This document shows, piece by piece, positions 1-8,785 of a stretch of 64,000 nucleotides of DNA. The notes below the pieces were generated by a model that made no database searches, was not told where the DNA came from, and worked only from the letters and a program-made list of their open reading frames with translations. Position 1 is the stretch's first letter. Every line of letters starts with the position of its first letter. The position numbers and the translations under genes were made by a program. The stretch is from Companilactobacillus nantensis DSM 16982 (GTDB lineage: Bacteria; Bacillota; Bacilli; Lactobacillales; Lactobacillaceae), in NCBI RefSeq assembly GCF_001435815.1, contig NZ_AZFV01000006.1, positions 54,275-118,274 on the forward strand. Direction: 5' to 3'.

Positions 1-43
1 ATTCATAAGTTTTGCTTATTAGTCACCAAAGTAAAGTGCTTGT

Positions 44-364
44 TTAAGGTACTTTAGTTTTTTTTGAATAATCAAAGTTATTATTTTGGGTTCGTATTTC
101 CATTAATTTTATATCGTAATTTTTCTGTAGATTCAACCAGGTTTTCAGGGATACTCCAGTAAATTCAGCTAATTTATTAGCAACATCTTCACTGATATCT
201 TCTTTACCATTTATAATTTTACTTATCGTTCTTGAAGATACCCCAAGTTGTTCAGCAAATTCAGATTCAGTGATATTACGTTCCCGGATAATATCTTCTA
301 CGTATGACCCAGGATGAAAAGCAATCGAATTATTGTATTTAATCTCATTACTCATAATGTTCAT
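44..364 (-). CDS. HigA-like XRE-family antitoxin/regulator
   Basis: 106-residue helix-turn-helix protein. Residues about 16-80 match the HigA/VapI layout: FHPGSYVEDII, then LGVSSRTISKIINGKEDIS as the HTH, then a short helical tail ending in LKTWLNLQKNYD. Members of this family bind operator DNA and often neutralise a HigB-type RNase. No toxin lies on its upstream side, where a GyrI-like gene ends at 445, so within the window it is an orphan; a partner could lie beyond the left edge. GGAGG sits just before the ATG at 364; a second ATG three codons in is also possible. Confidence 0.75.
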   Translation of the reverse strand: MNIMSNEIKYNNSIAFHPGSYVEDIIRERNITESEFAEQLGVSSRTISKIINGKEDISEDVANKLAEFTGVSLKTWLNLQKNYDIKLMEIRTQNNNFDYSKKTKVP

Positions 365-444
365 GCCCCTCCTCCACTTATATTTGGATATTTCTACAAT
401 TTGCCAATTTATTACGATTAAACAAAAATGGATAAAATATTTTC

Positions 445-933
445 TTAATTAATTGGAATATAAATATCAGTTTGACTATGACCCTTAAAACTCTTTGGTG
501 GATCAGTAACATATAATTCAAATGGAACGGCATCACGAGATTGCTCAGGATTCTTCAAAAGCCATTTATCATACATATATTTCCACGCATCACCATATTC
601 TTTTGGTGATAGTTCGAAATGTCCAACTCCAAATTTTCCAGAAATTCTTGATAAACAAACATTGCCGTCTTCTATAACATTGGCTTCATTAGGAACTGTC
701 ATTGCTACACTTGTGCGTAAATTTTTATCGGCAGTAATAAATGGATTATCATCATACATCGTTAAAACTTTAGTCTCATCAGGAACAATCAAATCGTTTT
801 TAGTTCCAAAATCAAATAATTCCTTGAACATTTTTCGGCTATTTTTTCTAAAATCCGAATAGCTTCCACGGAAACGAACGTAAATAATTTTTAAATTTAC
901 TTCCATTGTTGTAATACTCTTAGGTTCAATCAT
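445..933 (-). CDS. GyrI-like effector-binding domain protein
   Basis: 162 residues resembling the GyrI-like / AraC effector-binding fold (small-molecule binding), with the segments YVRFRGSY near the N-terminus and GHFELSPKEYGDAWKYMYDKWL in the second half. In Rob-type regulators this domain is fused behind an AraC DNA-binding domain. Here the AraC domain is a separate gene immediately upstream (964..1344) in the same reading frame, separated by TAA TGA and a fresh ribosome-binding site (GGAGG, 7 bases before the ATG). It probably acts as the ligand-sensing half of a two-chain regulator; the ligand is unknown. Confidence 0.7.
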   Translation of the reverse strand: MIEPKSITTMEVNLKIIYVRFRGSYSDFRKNSRKMFKELFDFGTKNDLIVPDETKVLTMYDDNPFITADKNLRTSVAMTVPNEANVIEDGNVCLSRISGKFGVGHFELSPKEYGDAWKYMYDKWLLKNPEQSRDAVPFELYVTDPPKSFKGHSQTDIYIPIN

Positions 934-963
934 TTTAAGCCCTCCGTTATCTTTATGGACTCA

Positions 964-1344
964 TTATTTCATGTTCTGCAAGGAATCTCTTGTCAATTCT
1001 TGCTGTTTTCGATAATTGGACGGACTTATTTTAAAATAACGTTTAAATGCTCGACTAAAGGTACTTGCATCGTTATAACCATAATTTAAAGCAATTTCCG
1101 TCAATGAAATTGAAGTATTCACAGTTAAGTAGATTGCTGCTCGCTCCAACTTAAACCTAGTCACAAATTCATTAAGTGTCTCCGTTGAATATTTGCTATA
1201 AATTCGATGAAAATGAAATTCAGACAAATGGGCATTAGATGCCAAATCCTTTAACAATATTGGGTCTCCCAAGTGTTGTTCAATATAGTCTTCTGTTTTA
1301 TTTATCAACCGCTGATAATTCTGACTCGACATATCTTTAGTCAT
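964..1344 (-). CDS. AraC-family DNA-binding protein (HTH domain only)
   Basis: 126 residues forming one AraC-type double helix-turn-helix: LKDLASNAHLSEFHFHRIYSK is the first HTH, and ISLTEIALNYGYNDASTFSRAFKRYF is the second, with the family signature. It has no sensor domain of its own; the downstream gene encodes a GyrI-like sensor. The start overlaps the end of the proline iminopeptidase gene by 8 bases, so the three genes are probably one transcript. It likely regulates nearby or multidrug-type targets, but nothing in the sequence fixes the regulon. Confidence 0.8.
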   Translation of the reverse strand: MTKDMSSQNYQRLINKTEDYIEQHLGDPILLKDLASNAHLSEFHFHRIYSKYSTETLNEFVTRFKLERAAIYLTVNTSISLTEIALNYGYNDASTFSRAFKRYFKISPSNYRKQQELTRDSLQNMK

Positions 1345-2221
1345 TATCTGCCAACCAAGCTGTCAATCGTTGCATATACGACTTAGTTTCATCAATAAAC
1401 GCCATGTGACGACTTTTAGCAAACAAACTCCATTCAGCATTAGGCAACTGATCAACCATTGTTTTGGCAACTAACGGTGTACACAAATCATTCGTTCCAC
1501 TCGTTACTAACGTTGGTGTGACAATATTATGTAATTTGTCAGTATAATCATAATTCCTTAAAGTTCCAGTTGGGCAATATTCATTGGGACCCCAAGCTGT
1601 GACATAGGAAACCTCACCACTAACTTTCGGACGACGTAAAAATTCTGGAGAAGCACTTGTAATAGGACCAGAAGCATGTTGCAACATGAAGTGTTCATTG
1701 GCTGTTAGATAAGCTGAACTCGTGTAATCATTTGTTTCTTCGGCTTGAGCAATAGCTTTTTGGTCGGTAACTGACATGAATTTAATCATCCGATGTTGCT
1801 CTTGTGCCCACAACTTAGCCGATGACAAAGTACTGGCTAAAATCAAACTTTTCACACCTTCAGGATTATGGTCACACATATAAATAATCGCCAACATTCC
1901 GCCCCAAGATTGACCTAACAAATGTACTTCTTTTAAACCAAGATATTCGCGCAAAGACTTCAATTCTTCAACCCAAGTATCCGCTTGAAAAAGGCTTGAA
2001 TCATCAGGAATACTCGACTTACCACAGCCTAATTGGTCATACATGACAACTGGTCGACCAGTTTGTTTAGTCAGTTGGTCGAAGATTTCAAAATAATTAT
2101 GCGTTGATCCTGGTCCACCGTGTAAAAGTAAGAGTGGCGTCCTATTGGTATTTAAATCTCCAACAATTCGATAATAAGTTTTATATTCATGAAATGGCAT
2201 GTAACCCTCAGTGATTTCCAT
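1337..2221 (-). CDS. pip: Proline iminopeptidase, alpha/beta hydrolase
   Basis: 294-residue alpha/beta hydrolase of the proline iminopeptidase family (S33), which releases N-terminal proline from peptides in the cytoplasm. It shows the oxyanion motif HGGPG (about residue 35), the nucleophile elbow GQSWGG (Ser about 105), an acid region at TNDLC and the catalytic His in SRHMAF near the C-terminus. Length is normal for PepI/PepIP of lactobacilli. A strong ribosome-binding site (GGGGGAGG) precedes the ATG at 2221. It leads a short operon with the AraC and GyrI-like genes. Confidence 0.85.
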   Translation of the reverse strand: MEITEGYMPFHEYKTYYRIVGDLNTNRTPLLLLHGGPGSTHNYFEIFDQLTKQTGRPVVMYDQLGCGKSSIPDDSSLFQADTWVEELKSLREYLGLKEVHLLGQSWGGMLAIIYMCDHNPEGVKSLILASTLSSAKLWAQEQHRMIKFMSVTDQKAIAQAEETNDYTSSAYLTANEHFMLQHASGPITSASPEFLRRPKVSGEVSYVTAWGPNEYCPTGTLRNYDYTDKLHNIVTPTLVTSGTNDLCTPLVAKTMVDQLPNAEWSLFAKSRHMAFIDETKSYMQRLTAWLADND

Positions 2222-2305
2222 CTAAATCCTCCCCCCAAATTTTACTTTCTAGGATTATTACAACACACCAAACACCTAGAAAAAAGTCGAATGTAACAAA
2301 TATCA

Positions 2306-2782
2306 CTAATTGAACATTTTAGGATAAGGTTTAGCAATTCCCCGTTTCAAATAATCTTCAGCATACATGTCATAAATATCATTACACACTTGCCAATTAA
2401 GCTCGGGCCATACTTTTCTTTGCAAATCATCAATTAAGGATTTTGTCAGAACAACTTTAGATGGTCGCTCCAGTTTGTAATCCACCTTTTTACCATGTAA
2501 ATAATAACCTTTTTGATAAGTTGCAACCCGACCATTGAATGAAACAATCTCATCTTCAATTAATATTCCTAACTTTTTAAATCCAACCGTCAAATTAAGC
2601 CAAAGATAATCAGCAACCGCTATTTCTACACCATTTTCATCAAGCAATTTAATATCCTTCAAGATCATCGTTGGTTTTGCATGAATCTTGCCCCAATCGC
2701 TATATCTAAAGCCATACTTAACAAATTTTCCAGTATATCTATAACGTTGTTCACTACCTAGCTCCTTCAACTTCGTCCGCAT
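2306..2782 (-). CDS. Hypothetical protein
   Basis: I do not recognise this protein. About 158 residues, no signal peptide, no membrane segment. It begins with a basic stretch (RTKLKELGSEQRYRYTGKFVKYGFR) and ends in an aromatic-rich tail (WPELNWQVCNDIYDMYAEDYLKRG). The ATG at 2782 is preferred over one 12 codons upstream because GAGGG lies 8-9 bases before it. It is a single-gene unit, bounded downstream by the terminator near 2861. Confidence 0.55.
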   Translation of the reverse strand: MRTKLKELGSEQRYRYTGKFVKYGFRYSDWGKIHAKPTMILKDIKLLDENGVEIAVADYLWLNLTVGFKKLGILIEDEIVSFNGRVATYQKGYYLHGKKVDYKLERPSKVVLTKSLIDDLQRKVWPELNWQVCNDIYDMYAEDYLKRGIAKPYPKMFN

Positions 2783-2860
2783 ATTTGTATCCCTCACTTT
2801 GTTCCGTCTGATATACAAATTACGAAGAAAAAGTTTATTTATTAAAAAATCGGCAAAATA

Positions 2861-2894
2861 AAATCCCAGCTAAATTGTTAGCTGAGATTTTTTA
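2861..2894. terminator. Bidirectional intrinsic terminator
   Basis: Inverted repeat AAATCCCAGCTAA / TTAGCTGAGATTT with a four-base loop and a T-run on the plus-strand side. It sits just beyond the SDR gene stop, between that gene and the hypothetical gene. Confidence 0.65.
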
Positions 2895-2896
2895 AT

Positions 2897-3721
2897 TTAT
2901 TTATCAATACCAACTGAAATATCGTGATATTCGTCAACATCTTTCAAAGTATTAGTAAGTTCTTGTTTAATACCATCAGTCGCAAAAGTACCCAATGGCA
3001 AGTGTTCAGGGACTGTTTCATGATTTGTAGCGAAATCATAAATTGTTTCAGCAATTAATTCTGGATTTCCGGGAGCTTGAGTAACACCAGCTGAAGCACC
3101 ATTTACCATATCCGCAAACTTGCTATAATCGGCAATTTCAACTGGTGCAGTTTTACCAGCATTCCATTTTGTTCTAGCACCACTTGGTTCAACGTTCATA
3201 ACTTGAATGCCTAATGGAGCAACTTCTTGGCGCAAAGCGTTTGAATACCCTTCTACGGCAAATTTAGTGGCACTGTACCAACCGAGAGTCGGTAATGAAG
3301 TAACGCCTAAGGCAGACGAAATATTGACAATTAAGCCTTGTTTTTGTGAACGCATGATTGGCAAAACAGCTTTTGTAACATTGCCTAATCCAAAAACGTT
3401 AACCTCAAACATTTTACGAACATCTTTCTCATTACTTTCCTCAATTGTTCCAAAATAACCTAAACCAGCGTTGTTAACTAAAACATCAATTCCACCAAAC
3501 TTATTCTTAGCTGCTGCCACACCAGCTTGCACAGCTGTTTCATCGGTCACGTCCATAATAACCTTGTCTATATGCTTGGTATCGAAAGCATCCAAATAAT
3601 CTAAATCCGCTGTCTTACGAGCTGTTGCCACCAAGTTAGTATCAGCTTGTTTGGCCACAATTTGTGCCAATTCCTTACCAAATCCACTTGAAGTTCCTGT
3701 AATCATCCATGTTTTTGTCAT
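2897..3721 (-). CDS. SDR-family oxidoreductase
   Basis: 274-residue classical short-chain dehydrogenase/reductase. The N-terminal Rossmann motif is TGTSSGFG (about residues 8-15), the structural motif is NNAG, and the catalytic Ser and Tyr-x-x-x-Lys are seen in ISSALG and YSATK. This family uses NAD(P)H to reduce carbonyls or oxidise alcohols; the substrate cannot be told from sequence. A ribosome-binding site (AGAGG) precedes the ATG. It is monocistronic, divergent from the small gene at 3930. Confidence 0.85.
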   Translation of the reverse strand: MTKTWMITGTSSGFGKELAQIVAKQADTNLVATARKTADLDYLDAFDTKHIDKVIMDVTDETAVQAGVAAAKNKFGGIDVLVNNAGLGYFGTIEESNEKDVRKMFEVNVFGLGNVTKAVLPIMRSQKQGLIVNISSALGVTSLPTLGWYSATKFAVEGYSNALRQEVAPLGIQVMNVEPSGARTKWNAGKTAPVEIADYSKFADMVNGASAGVTQAPGNPELIAETIYDFATNHETVPEHLPLGTFATDGIKQELTNTLKDVDEYHDISVGIDK

Positions 3722-3867
3722 TAATATTACCTCTGTTTTTTATAATTAATTTTCTATTAATTGAGAATACGAATTGTAATTTAACACTTAGAGGTCGCTC
3801 TAAGTCAAACATTTAAACTTTTTGCCCCTTCATATTCCTTAAAGAATAATATTATTCTTAAAACCAT

Positions 3868-3891
3868 AAGACGCCACAGGCGTCTTTTTTT
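3868..3891 (+). terminator. Intrinsic terminator inside a leader (possible attenuator)
   Basis: AAGACGCC, a three-base loop, GGCGTCTT and then a run of T. It lies only about 40 bases before the gene at 3930 and points the same way, with no plus-strand gene ahead of it. A palindrome (AAAGAATAATATTATTCTT) sits just upstream. Confidence 0.5.
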
Positions 3892-3929
3892 AGTTCTCGG
3901 AACAAATAAAAAAATGGAGGTAATATCTA

Positions 3930-4229
3930 ATGACATTAGATATCAGATTTACAAAAATTATCGAGGAAATGACAGAAGACTTGGAGATGCAGGCTGGACT
4001 AGTTTTAACTGGTGCTCAATTAAGAGAACTTAAGTTGAAACAACATGTTGTATTAAAAGATTCTGAAATCAAGCCTTATTTGTACAATATCAAAGAATTT
4101 TTGGCTAATACTCAACCGAGTGAACGTGTTTGGGATTGTTTTAACGTTTTGTCTAACAATACTTATATTATTGCTATGCACATTGAATCACCATATTTCT
4201 ACTTAGATACAGCTGATTTAAATGGATAA
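3930..4229 (+). CDS. Hypothetical protein
   Basis: 99 residues, unrecognised, soluble and mixed alpha/beta by appearance; no motif stands out. A clear ribosome-binding site (GGAGG, 8 bases before the ATG) and a terminator right behind support a real gene. Its leader contains a complete terminator hairpin, so expression may depend on read-through. Confidence 0.6.
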   Translation: MTLDIRFTKIIEEMTEDLEMQAGLVLTGAQLRELKLKQHVVLKDSEIKPYLYNIKEFLANTQPSERVWDCFNVLSNNTYIIAMHIESPYFYLDTADLNG

Positions 4230-4230
4230 T

Positions 4231-4267
4231 AAAAAACCTCAACCTTAATTGGTTGGGGTTTTATTTT
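4231..4267. terminator. Bidirectional intrinsic terminator
   Basis: AACCTCAACC / GGTTGGGGTT hairpin flanked by A- and T-runs. It separates two convergent genes (3930 plus, 4279 minus). Confidence 0.7.
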
Positions 4268-4278
4268 CTAAATACTAG

Positions 4279-5451
4279 TTATCTTGCAAAATCTTCTGCC
4301 GTATAAATATTACCATCTGAAGACTCATAAATTCCAACACCAATCTTAGTTGCATTAGGATTTATAATTGCAGAATAGTGATTCCAAGTTGTAGAAACAC
4401 CTTCTCCACGATAATTATCTAATACAAGATTTGCATACCCTAGTGCCGTTTGATCCGTCAGATCCATCCAAGGAGAACCAAAAATATTTTCTCCTTGACT
4501 ATACATATTAGGAATTTCCTTATGTAAATAATTAACAAATATAGAGTTTCCGGCAGCATCATAATGAGTAAAGTTTGTCGAAATTTCTTCAGCACGTCTA
4601 CCTGCTATAGAATCCAATCCTGAATCCTCCGCTACGGGAGCTAGTCCTCGAGATTGACGTTCAGTATTAATTGTTTCTATAACTGCCTCACGAACATCAG
4701 ACACCTTAGGATATCTCTTATGAATTTGTTCATACGTTAATCCATTAGTACCAACTTCAACATTAGCATTCAAGTTAGGATCAATATCAGAATTATTTGA
4801 AACATCATTGTCATTTCCATTATTCGTAGGAGTATCAGTCGAAGTATCTGATGAACTATCACCTGTACCCCAACCATTACCCATATTCATTGAACCAACA
4901 ACAGAGAAGTGAGTATTAATCCCAAAATCAGCAATATAAGTTGGATTTGTCATTGGATGATTATAAGTTAAATTAGAAGCGTCCGCATATTCATGCGTTG
5001 AAACTTGCACGAATTGTTGACCATTTTTATTAACAATATATTTTCCAATTGCCCATTCTGAATTTGGTGCTAAAGAACGGTCGGCCATTTTGTTGGTATC
5101 ATCACGAAATAGTGGCAAAAGTGTAGTAGCTTTACCAGCAACTTTATTTGATGATTGTTGTGCTTGACCAGCTAATGATGAATCTTGTGCACGTAAATAT
5201 TCATTTGTCGCAACTTGATACATTGTTTCGCCATTGATTGTGGCAGTTTTTCCTACAGCCCAAGCACTATTTGGTGATAAGGCACGATTAGTAATTAGAT
5301 TACCATTTGAAGCATATAATCGAGCTACGACGCCTGAGTGAACTGTGGCAACTGTAGCAGCGTCTGCATTATTCGCATTAAAGGCTAGAACACCAGTAGT
5401 AGCCATTTCTAAAGCGGCGATAATTGAGACTGATTTTGATGTGATTTTCAT
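4279..5451 (-). CDS. Secreted SLAP-domain protein with C-terminal CAP domain
   Basis: 390 residues. An N-terminal signal peptide (about 1-32, ending near NADAA) is followed by two SLAP-type repeats (about 34-90 and 105-160) with the pattern RxLxPNSxWAxGK...MYQVxTNEYLRA. These usually bind cell-wall polymers non-covalently. A Ser/Asn/Asp-rich linker leads to a C-terminal CAP/SCP-like domain (about 245-390) with NTERQSRGLAPV, THYDAAG and HYSAIINP. CAP domains of this YkwD type are extracellular and of uncertain activity in Firmicutes. It is adjacent to a shorter SLAP gene with a closely similar N-terminus (5482..6048), suggesting duplication. Confidence 0.8.
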   Translation of the reverse strand: MKITSKSVSIIAALEMATTGVLAFNANNADAATVATVHSGVVARLYASNGNLITNRALSPNSAWAVGKTATINGETMYQVATNEYLRAQDSSLAGQAQQSSNKVAGKATTLLPLFRDDTNKMADRSLAPNSEWAIGKYIVNKNGQQFVQVSTHEYADASNLTYNHPMTNPTYIADFGINTHFSVVGSMNMGNGWGTGDSSSDTSTDTPTNNGNDNDVSNNSDIDPNLNANVEVGTNGLTYEQIHKRYPKVSDVREAVIETINTERQSRGLAPVAEDSGLDSIAGRRAEEISTNFTHYDAAGNSIFVNYLHKEIPNMYSQGENIFGSPWMDLTDQTALGYANLVLDNYRGEGVSTTWNHYSAIINPNATKIGVGIYESSDGNIYTAEDFAR

Positions 5452-5481
5452 AGTATTATTATCCTTACCTAAATTTCTAAA

Positions 5482-6048
5482 CTATTTCATACCTAGGTAT
5501 GGGTCAAAGCCAATTGTCTCAACGTTTGATGGTGTCATGTTCAATTGAGCATCCTTAGCATTGACAAAAGTTCCTAAACCAACTTCGTAGAATGTGTCCT
5601 TACCATTTGAAACAACGTGGCTAACTCTCCAAGCAGTGTTTGCGCCCATTGTTTGATAGCGTGCTGGATCACCCTTTGTTGCTGAGAAGTACAATGGACC
5701 ACCATTACTATTCATTGTTGCAACTAAACTGGTTGTAGCTTGTTGTTGTGGTTGACCTGTAAGTGTTGAGTCAGAAGCTCTTAAGTATTCGTTTGTAGCA
5801 ACTTGATACATTGTTACACCGGCAATTTTGCTGATTGTACCAACGCGCCATGCAGTATTAGGAGCTAAAGCACGGTCAGTAACCCAAGCACCGTTTGAAT
5901 TGTAAAGTTGTGCGGTAACACCGGATTTAACAGTTGCGACTGTAGCGGCGTTTACTTCTGTATTATTGCTTGATAATGTCGTGATTGCTCCTGTTGTTGC
6001 CATTAATAATGCAGCTACTAAAGTTGCTGATTTTGATGTGAATTTCAT
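5482..6048 (-). CDS. Secreted SLAP-domain protein
   Basis: 188 residues. A signal peptide (about 1-35) is followed by two SLAP-like repeats. The first is canonical (TDRALAPNTAWRVG ... MYQVATNEYLRASD). The second is divergent (YQTMGANTAWRVSHVV ... FYEVGLGTFVNAKD). There is no enzymatic domain, so it is a likely wall-bound surface protein. The N-terminal 90 residues are close to those of the neighbouring CAP protein, 30 bases downstream on the same strand. Confidence 0.75.
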   Translation of the reverse strand: MKFTSKSATLVAALLMATTGAITTLSSNNTEVNAATVATVKSGVTAQLYNSNGAWVTDRALAPNTAWRVGTISKIAGVTMYQVATNEYLRASDSTLTGQPQQQATTSLVATMNSNGGPLYFSATKGDPARYQTMGANTAWRVSHVVSNGKDTFYEVGLGTFVNAKDAQLNMTPSNVETIGFDPYLGMK

Positions 6049-6102
6049 AATATTTGATCCCCTTTTTATTAAAAATTATCTTATCTTAAAAAATATTAAA
6101 TT

Positions 6103-7077
6103 CTATTGACTATCTATCGCTGGCATTTTATCAGCTATTGCTTGAACACCCTGTTTTTGCTCATCAGTTGAATAATATTTATTTTCCAATTCACTCAATT
6201 GAATATCATGTTTAAGTAAAGGTGCGTCGGCAGTCGATTGTCCACCGCTGTAATCCTTGGTGTAGTAACTTACAGTATTACCATTAATTTCATATCCAAC
6301 CGTAGTGACTGCTGTTCCAATCCCAATCCAATAATTACCACCATCCGTATAAATACCTAATGGTTCTTTAGAAACATCATCTCCTGGAAAAACTAATTGA
6401 TGAACCATAACTCCAACCATTTTAGGGTCAGTCGTTAATTGTCCAGTTTTACTTTGAGAGGTTGTCTGACTACTTGTTTCATCGGAGTCGACTGTTGCTT
6501 TTTTGCCAGCCACAATATCATCAAAACCAGATTTTAATTTAGTATTTCCAGTTTCAATCAAATTTGGTGTTCCATTGGTGCTTTGATCAACTAAAACTAT
6601 TGGTTGATCATTATGAAAGGCAAAAAAGTAGGTAATATGATTTGGCAGTGGTGGTACTACGCCGTTATAGTTGTAAATTGCGACAACATCATATTCATTC
6701 GTACCTTTACCGTCCTTACTCCAATCAATTGACGCATTAGCGCCCTCAACTGTGACCCTCGATAAATCATCTGGATATACCATTCCAGTTGAAATTTTCA
6801 AAGAATTCTTTCCATCATATTTAACATATGACTGCTTCATTGTAGGACCCCATTGATCCATAAAGGCCTCCAATTGATTATCTTTGGTGCTATCCCAAAG
6901 AGTATCGGACTTTTTTGTACTTTCTTTGGGTTGATTACTCTTCTTGCGCTTTACGACAGTCTTAGTTGTTTTTTGACTATTAGAACTTTGTTTACTTGGT
7001 TCTTGATTTCCACAGCCAGAAACAACCAATACACTTGCCAATAATAGCGTAGCTAATCCAATTTTCTTCACACGCAT
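6103..7077 (-). CDS. Lipoprotein with DUF4767-like domain
   Basis: 324-residue membrane-anchored lipoprotein. The N-terminus has a basic start, a hydrophobic core and the lipobox VSGC (Cys about 22), followed by a low-complexity Ser/Lys/Gln linker. Residues about 60-185 (LWDSTKDNQLEAFMDQWG ... YDVVAIYNYNG) match the DUF4767 domain common in Lactobacillaceae lipoproteins. The C-terminal part has a second small domain ending in a helix. No function is known for the family. Same strand as the SLAP genes, 55 bases upstream of them. Confidence 0.75.
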   Translation of the reverse strand: MRVKKIGLATLLLASVLVVSGCGNQEPSKQSSNSQKTTKTVVKRKKSNQPKESTKKSDTLWDSTKDNQLEAFMDQWGPTMKQSYVKYDGKNSLKISTGMVYPDDLSRVTVEGANASIDWSKDGKGTNEYDVVAIYNYNGVVPPLPNHITYFFAFHNDQPIVLVDQSTNGTPNLIETGNTKLKSGFDDIVAGKKATVDSDETSSQTTSQSKTGQLTTDPKMVGVMVHQLVFPGDDVSKEPLGIYTDGGNYWIGIGTAVTTVGYEINGNTVSYYTKDYSGGQSTADAPLLKHDIQLSELENKYYSTDEQKQGVQAIADKMPAIDSQ

Positions 7078-7281
7078 CCCCCACCTTTTCTATGATTAAA
7101 TTAATTCCCTAATAAAAGAGATTATCTTTAATCTCGTATACAATCTGTATTATACGACAATTTTTTTATAAATTTCGTCCAAAAAAATAAAATATAAAAA
7201 GTAAAATTATTATTTGTAATTAGTCCCTTTTGGCACAATTAATTCCAATAAATTTTTGCTAATTAAGTTTCTCTCAAAATT

Positions 7282-7325
7282 AAAAAAGGCAATCTTTTAA
7301 CTCAAATGGGTCAAAAGATTGCCTT
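7282..7325 (-). terminator. Intrinsic terminator
   Basis: AAGGCAATCTTTT / AAAAGATTGCCTT stem followed on the minus strand by a six-base T-run. It lies just past the stop of the 7334..8479 gene. Confidence 0.75.
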
Positions 7326-7333
7326 AATTAGTT

Positions 7334-8479
7334 TTATGCACTTTGTTCATTATAATAAACTGGATTATTGTATACCCTATTTTGATAGGCCAACTCTTGA
7401 CACGATTTTCTCATTTCTTCCAGCTGTTCCTTATGAAATCTCTTTGCTTGAAACATTTGCATGCCTTGATTGGCTGCAACTACAGTTAATTTACGGTTAA
7501 CTGCTTGTCCTTCTTTTTCAATATTCGTTGCTAATTCCTTAATACTGTTCTTAATAGTAACTACATTTTTATTTAAAACATTCAAAATATTTAATTCTTG
7601 GTCTTGATTATGAATCATTTGTTCTTGATTAGAAATGATATGCTCCTGGTTTTTAGTTTGACGTTTCATTTCATCAAATTGTTTCTGTTGAATGCTTTCT
7701 TGTGCCATGATTTGAACACAATCTTTCCAGTTATCTGCTTGTCCTGAATCTAATAAATCTAGTGATTTTTTTACTGAAACATTATCCTCAAATTTAGAAG
7801 GTAGCAGTGCATAATTATTAAAATCAATTTCATTTAACTCATTTAAGCATTTTCTAGTGGTTTCCTTTGCCTGTTCTATCAATTTGATATTTTCCGAGTG
7901 ATTACAAAACTCCTCAAATGCAGCTGACCACGCTTCCGCTTCTGCATTTTTAACAAGTCCCTCATACTGATTAAGAAAATTGGTTGCTATATTTATAGAT
8001 TCTTTGAGCTGTTCTCGATGCTTATCTACCCCGGTTGCTTGGATTGTTTTAATTTCAAACCAAATAAAGAAGAACGATCCCAAAATTGCCAATGGAAAAA
8101 AACGAGATATTATCCAAAAAACAATTATTGCGATAGCCCCTCCTGATAACATTTGTTTGACATTATCTTTTTCAGGATCAATCAAACCTTCTTCGAATTT
8201 TACTTTTTTGTCCAGTTTACGAGCTTTTTTGGCAGCCGTTTCATACTGTTCCTGTAATTCGAAGATTCTTTGTTTATAATGACTAGAGCTTCCCATAATC
8301 TGTGTTTCAAAATCATCTGTGCTTTTACCAAATTTATGTGCAATTTCATTGTAGGCATCATGCACATATACATCACCTTCAACTAAAGTATATAGCTTGG
8401 CATATTGATTAAAATTATCGAATAAGTTCTGCAATATACCGCGTAACTCTTCACGTTCCATATCGTAAACTTTTTTCAT
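7334..8479 (-). CDS. Membrane protein with long coiled coil, unknown function
   Basis: I do not recognise this 381-residue protein. An N-terminal charged helical region (1-105) is followed by one or two closely spaced hydrophobic segments (about 108-145, GGAIAIIVFWIISRFFPLAILGSFFFIW). A second helical region follows. A Gln/Asn-rich coiled coil at about 270-345 contains heptads such as QEHIISNQEQMIHNQDQEL. A basic C-terminal tail ends the protein. No signal peptide. The layout suggests a membrane-tethered cytoplasmic scaffold. Single-gene unit with its own terminator. Confidence 0.6.
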   Translation of the reverse strand: MKKVYDMEREELRGILQNLFDNFNQYAKLYTLVEGDVYVHDAYNEIAHKFGKSTDDFETQIMGSSSHYKQRIFELQEQYETAAKKARKLDKKVKFEEGLIDPEKDNVKQMLSGGAIAIIVFWIISRFFPLAILGSFFFIWFEIKTIQATGVDKHREQLKESINIATNFLNQYEGLVKNAEAEAWSAAFEEFCNHSENIKLIEQAKETTRKCLNELNEIDFNNYALLPSKFEDNVSVKKSLDLLDSGQADNWKDCVQIMAQESIQQKQFDEMKRQTKNQEHIISNQEQMIHNQDQELNILNVLNKNVVTIKNSIKELATNIEKEGQAVNRKLTVVAANQGMQMFQAKRFHKEQLEEMRKSCQELAYQNRVYNNPVYYNEQSA

Positions 8480-8731
8480 ATACTCATCCCCGATTCATTA
8501 CTTTTTGATACTTTTGACATCTAATTTAAGAATCTCAACACAAAAAAATTGCCAAAAATAAATCCCTTCAAATCCATTTAATCCCATAATTAGTATTTTA
8601 TCCTTTAATCAAATATCGATTTGATTATACAACTTTTTACAAAAATTCAGAACATTATTCATGTCTATTGAGTTATGGACTCGGCAGACCATTCAACTCA
8701 AAAATATGGTTCAAATCCTTTAATATAAATC

Positions 8732-8763
8732 AAAAAAGACTGAAAAATTTTTCCAGTCTTTTT
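8732..8763. terminator. Intrinsic terminator of the glycogen operon
   Basis: AAAAAGACTG / CAGTCTTTTT stem with T-runs on both sides, 23 bases beyond the stop of the last gene of the glg operon. Confidence 0.75.
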
Positions 8764-8785
8764 AAATATTTAAATTTAATTTTTT

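Noticed and set aside
964..966. Stop in the AraC/GyrI pair as a sequencing error
   Set aside because: Two stops in a row and a proper ribosome-binding site before the second gene argue for a true split.
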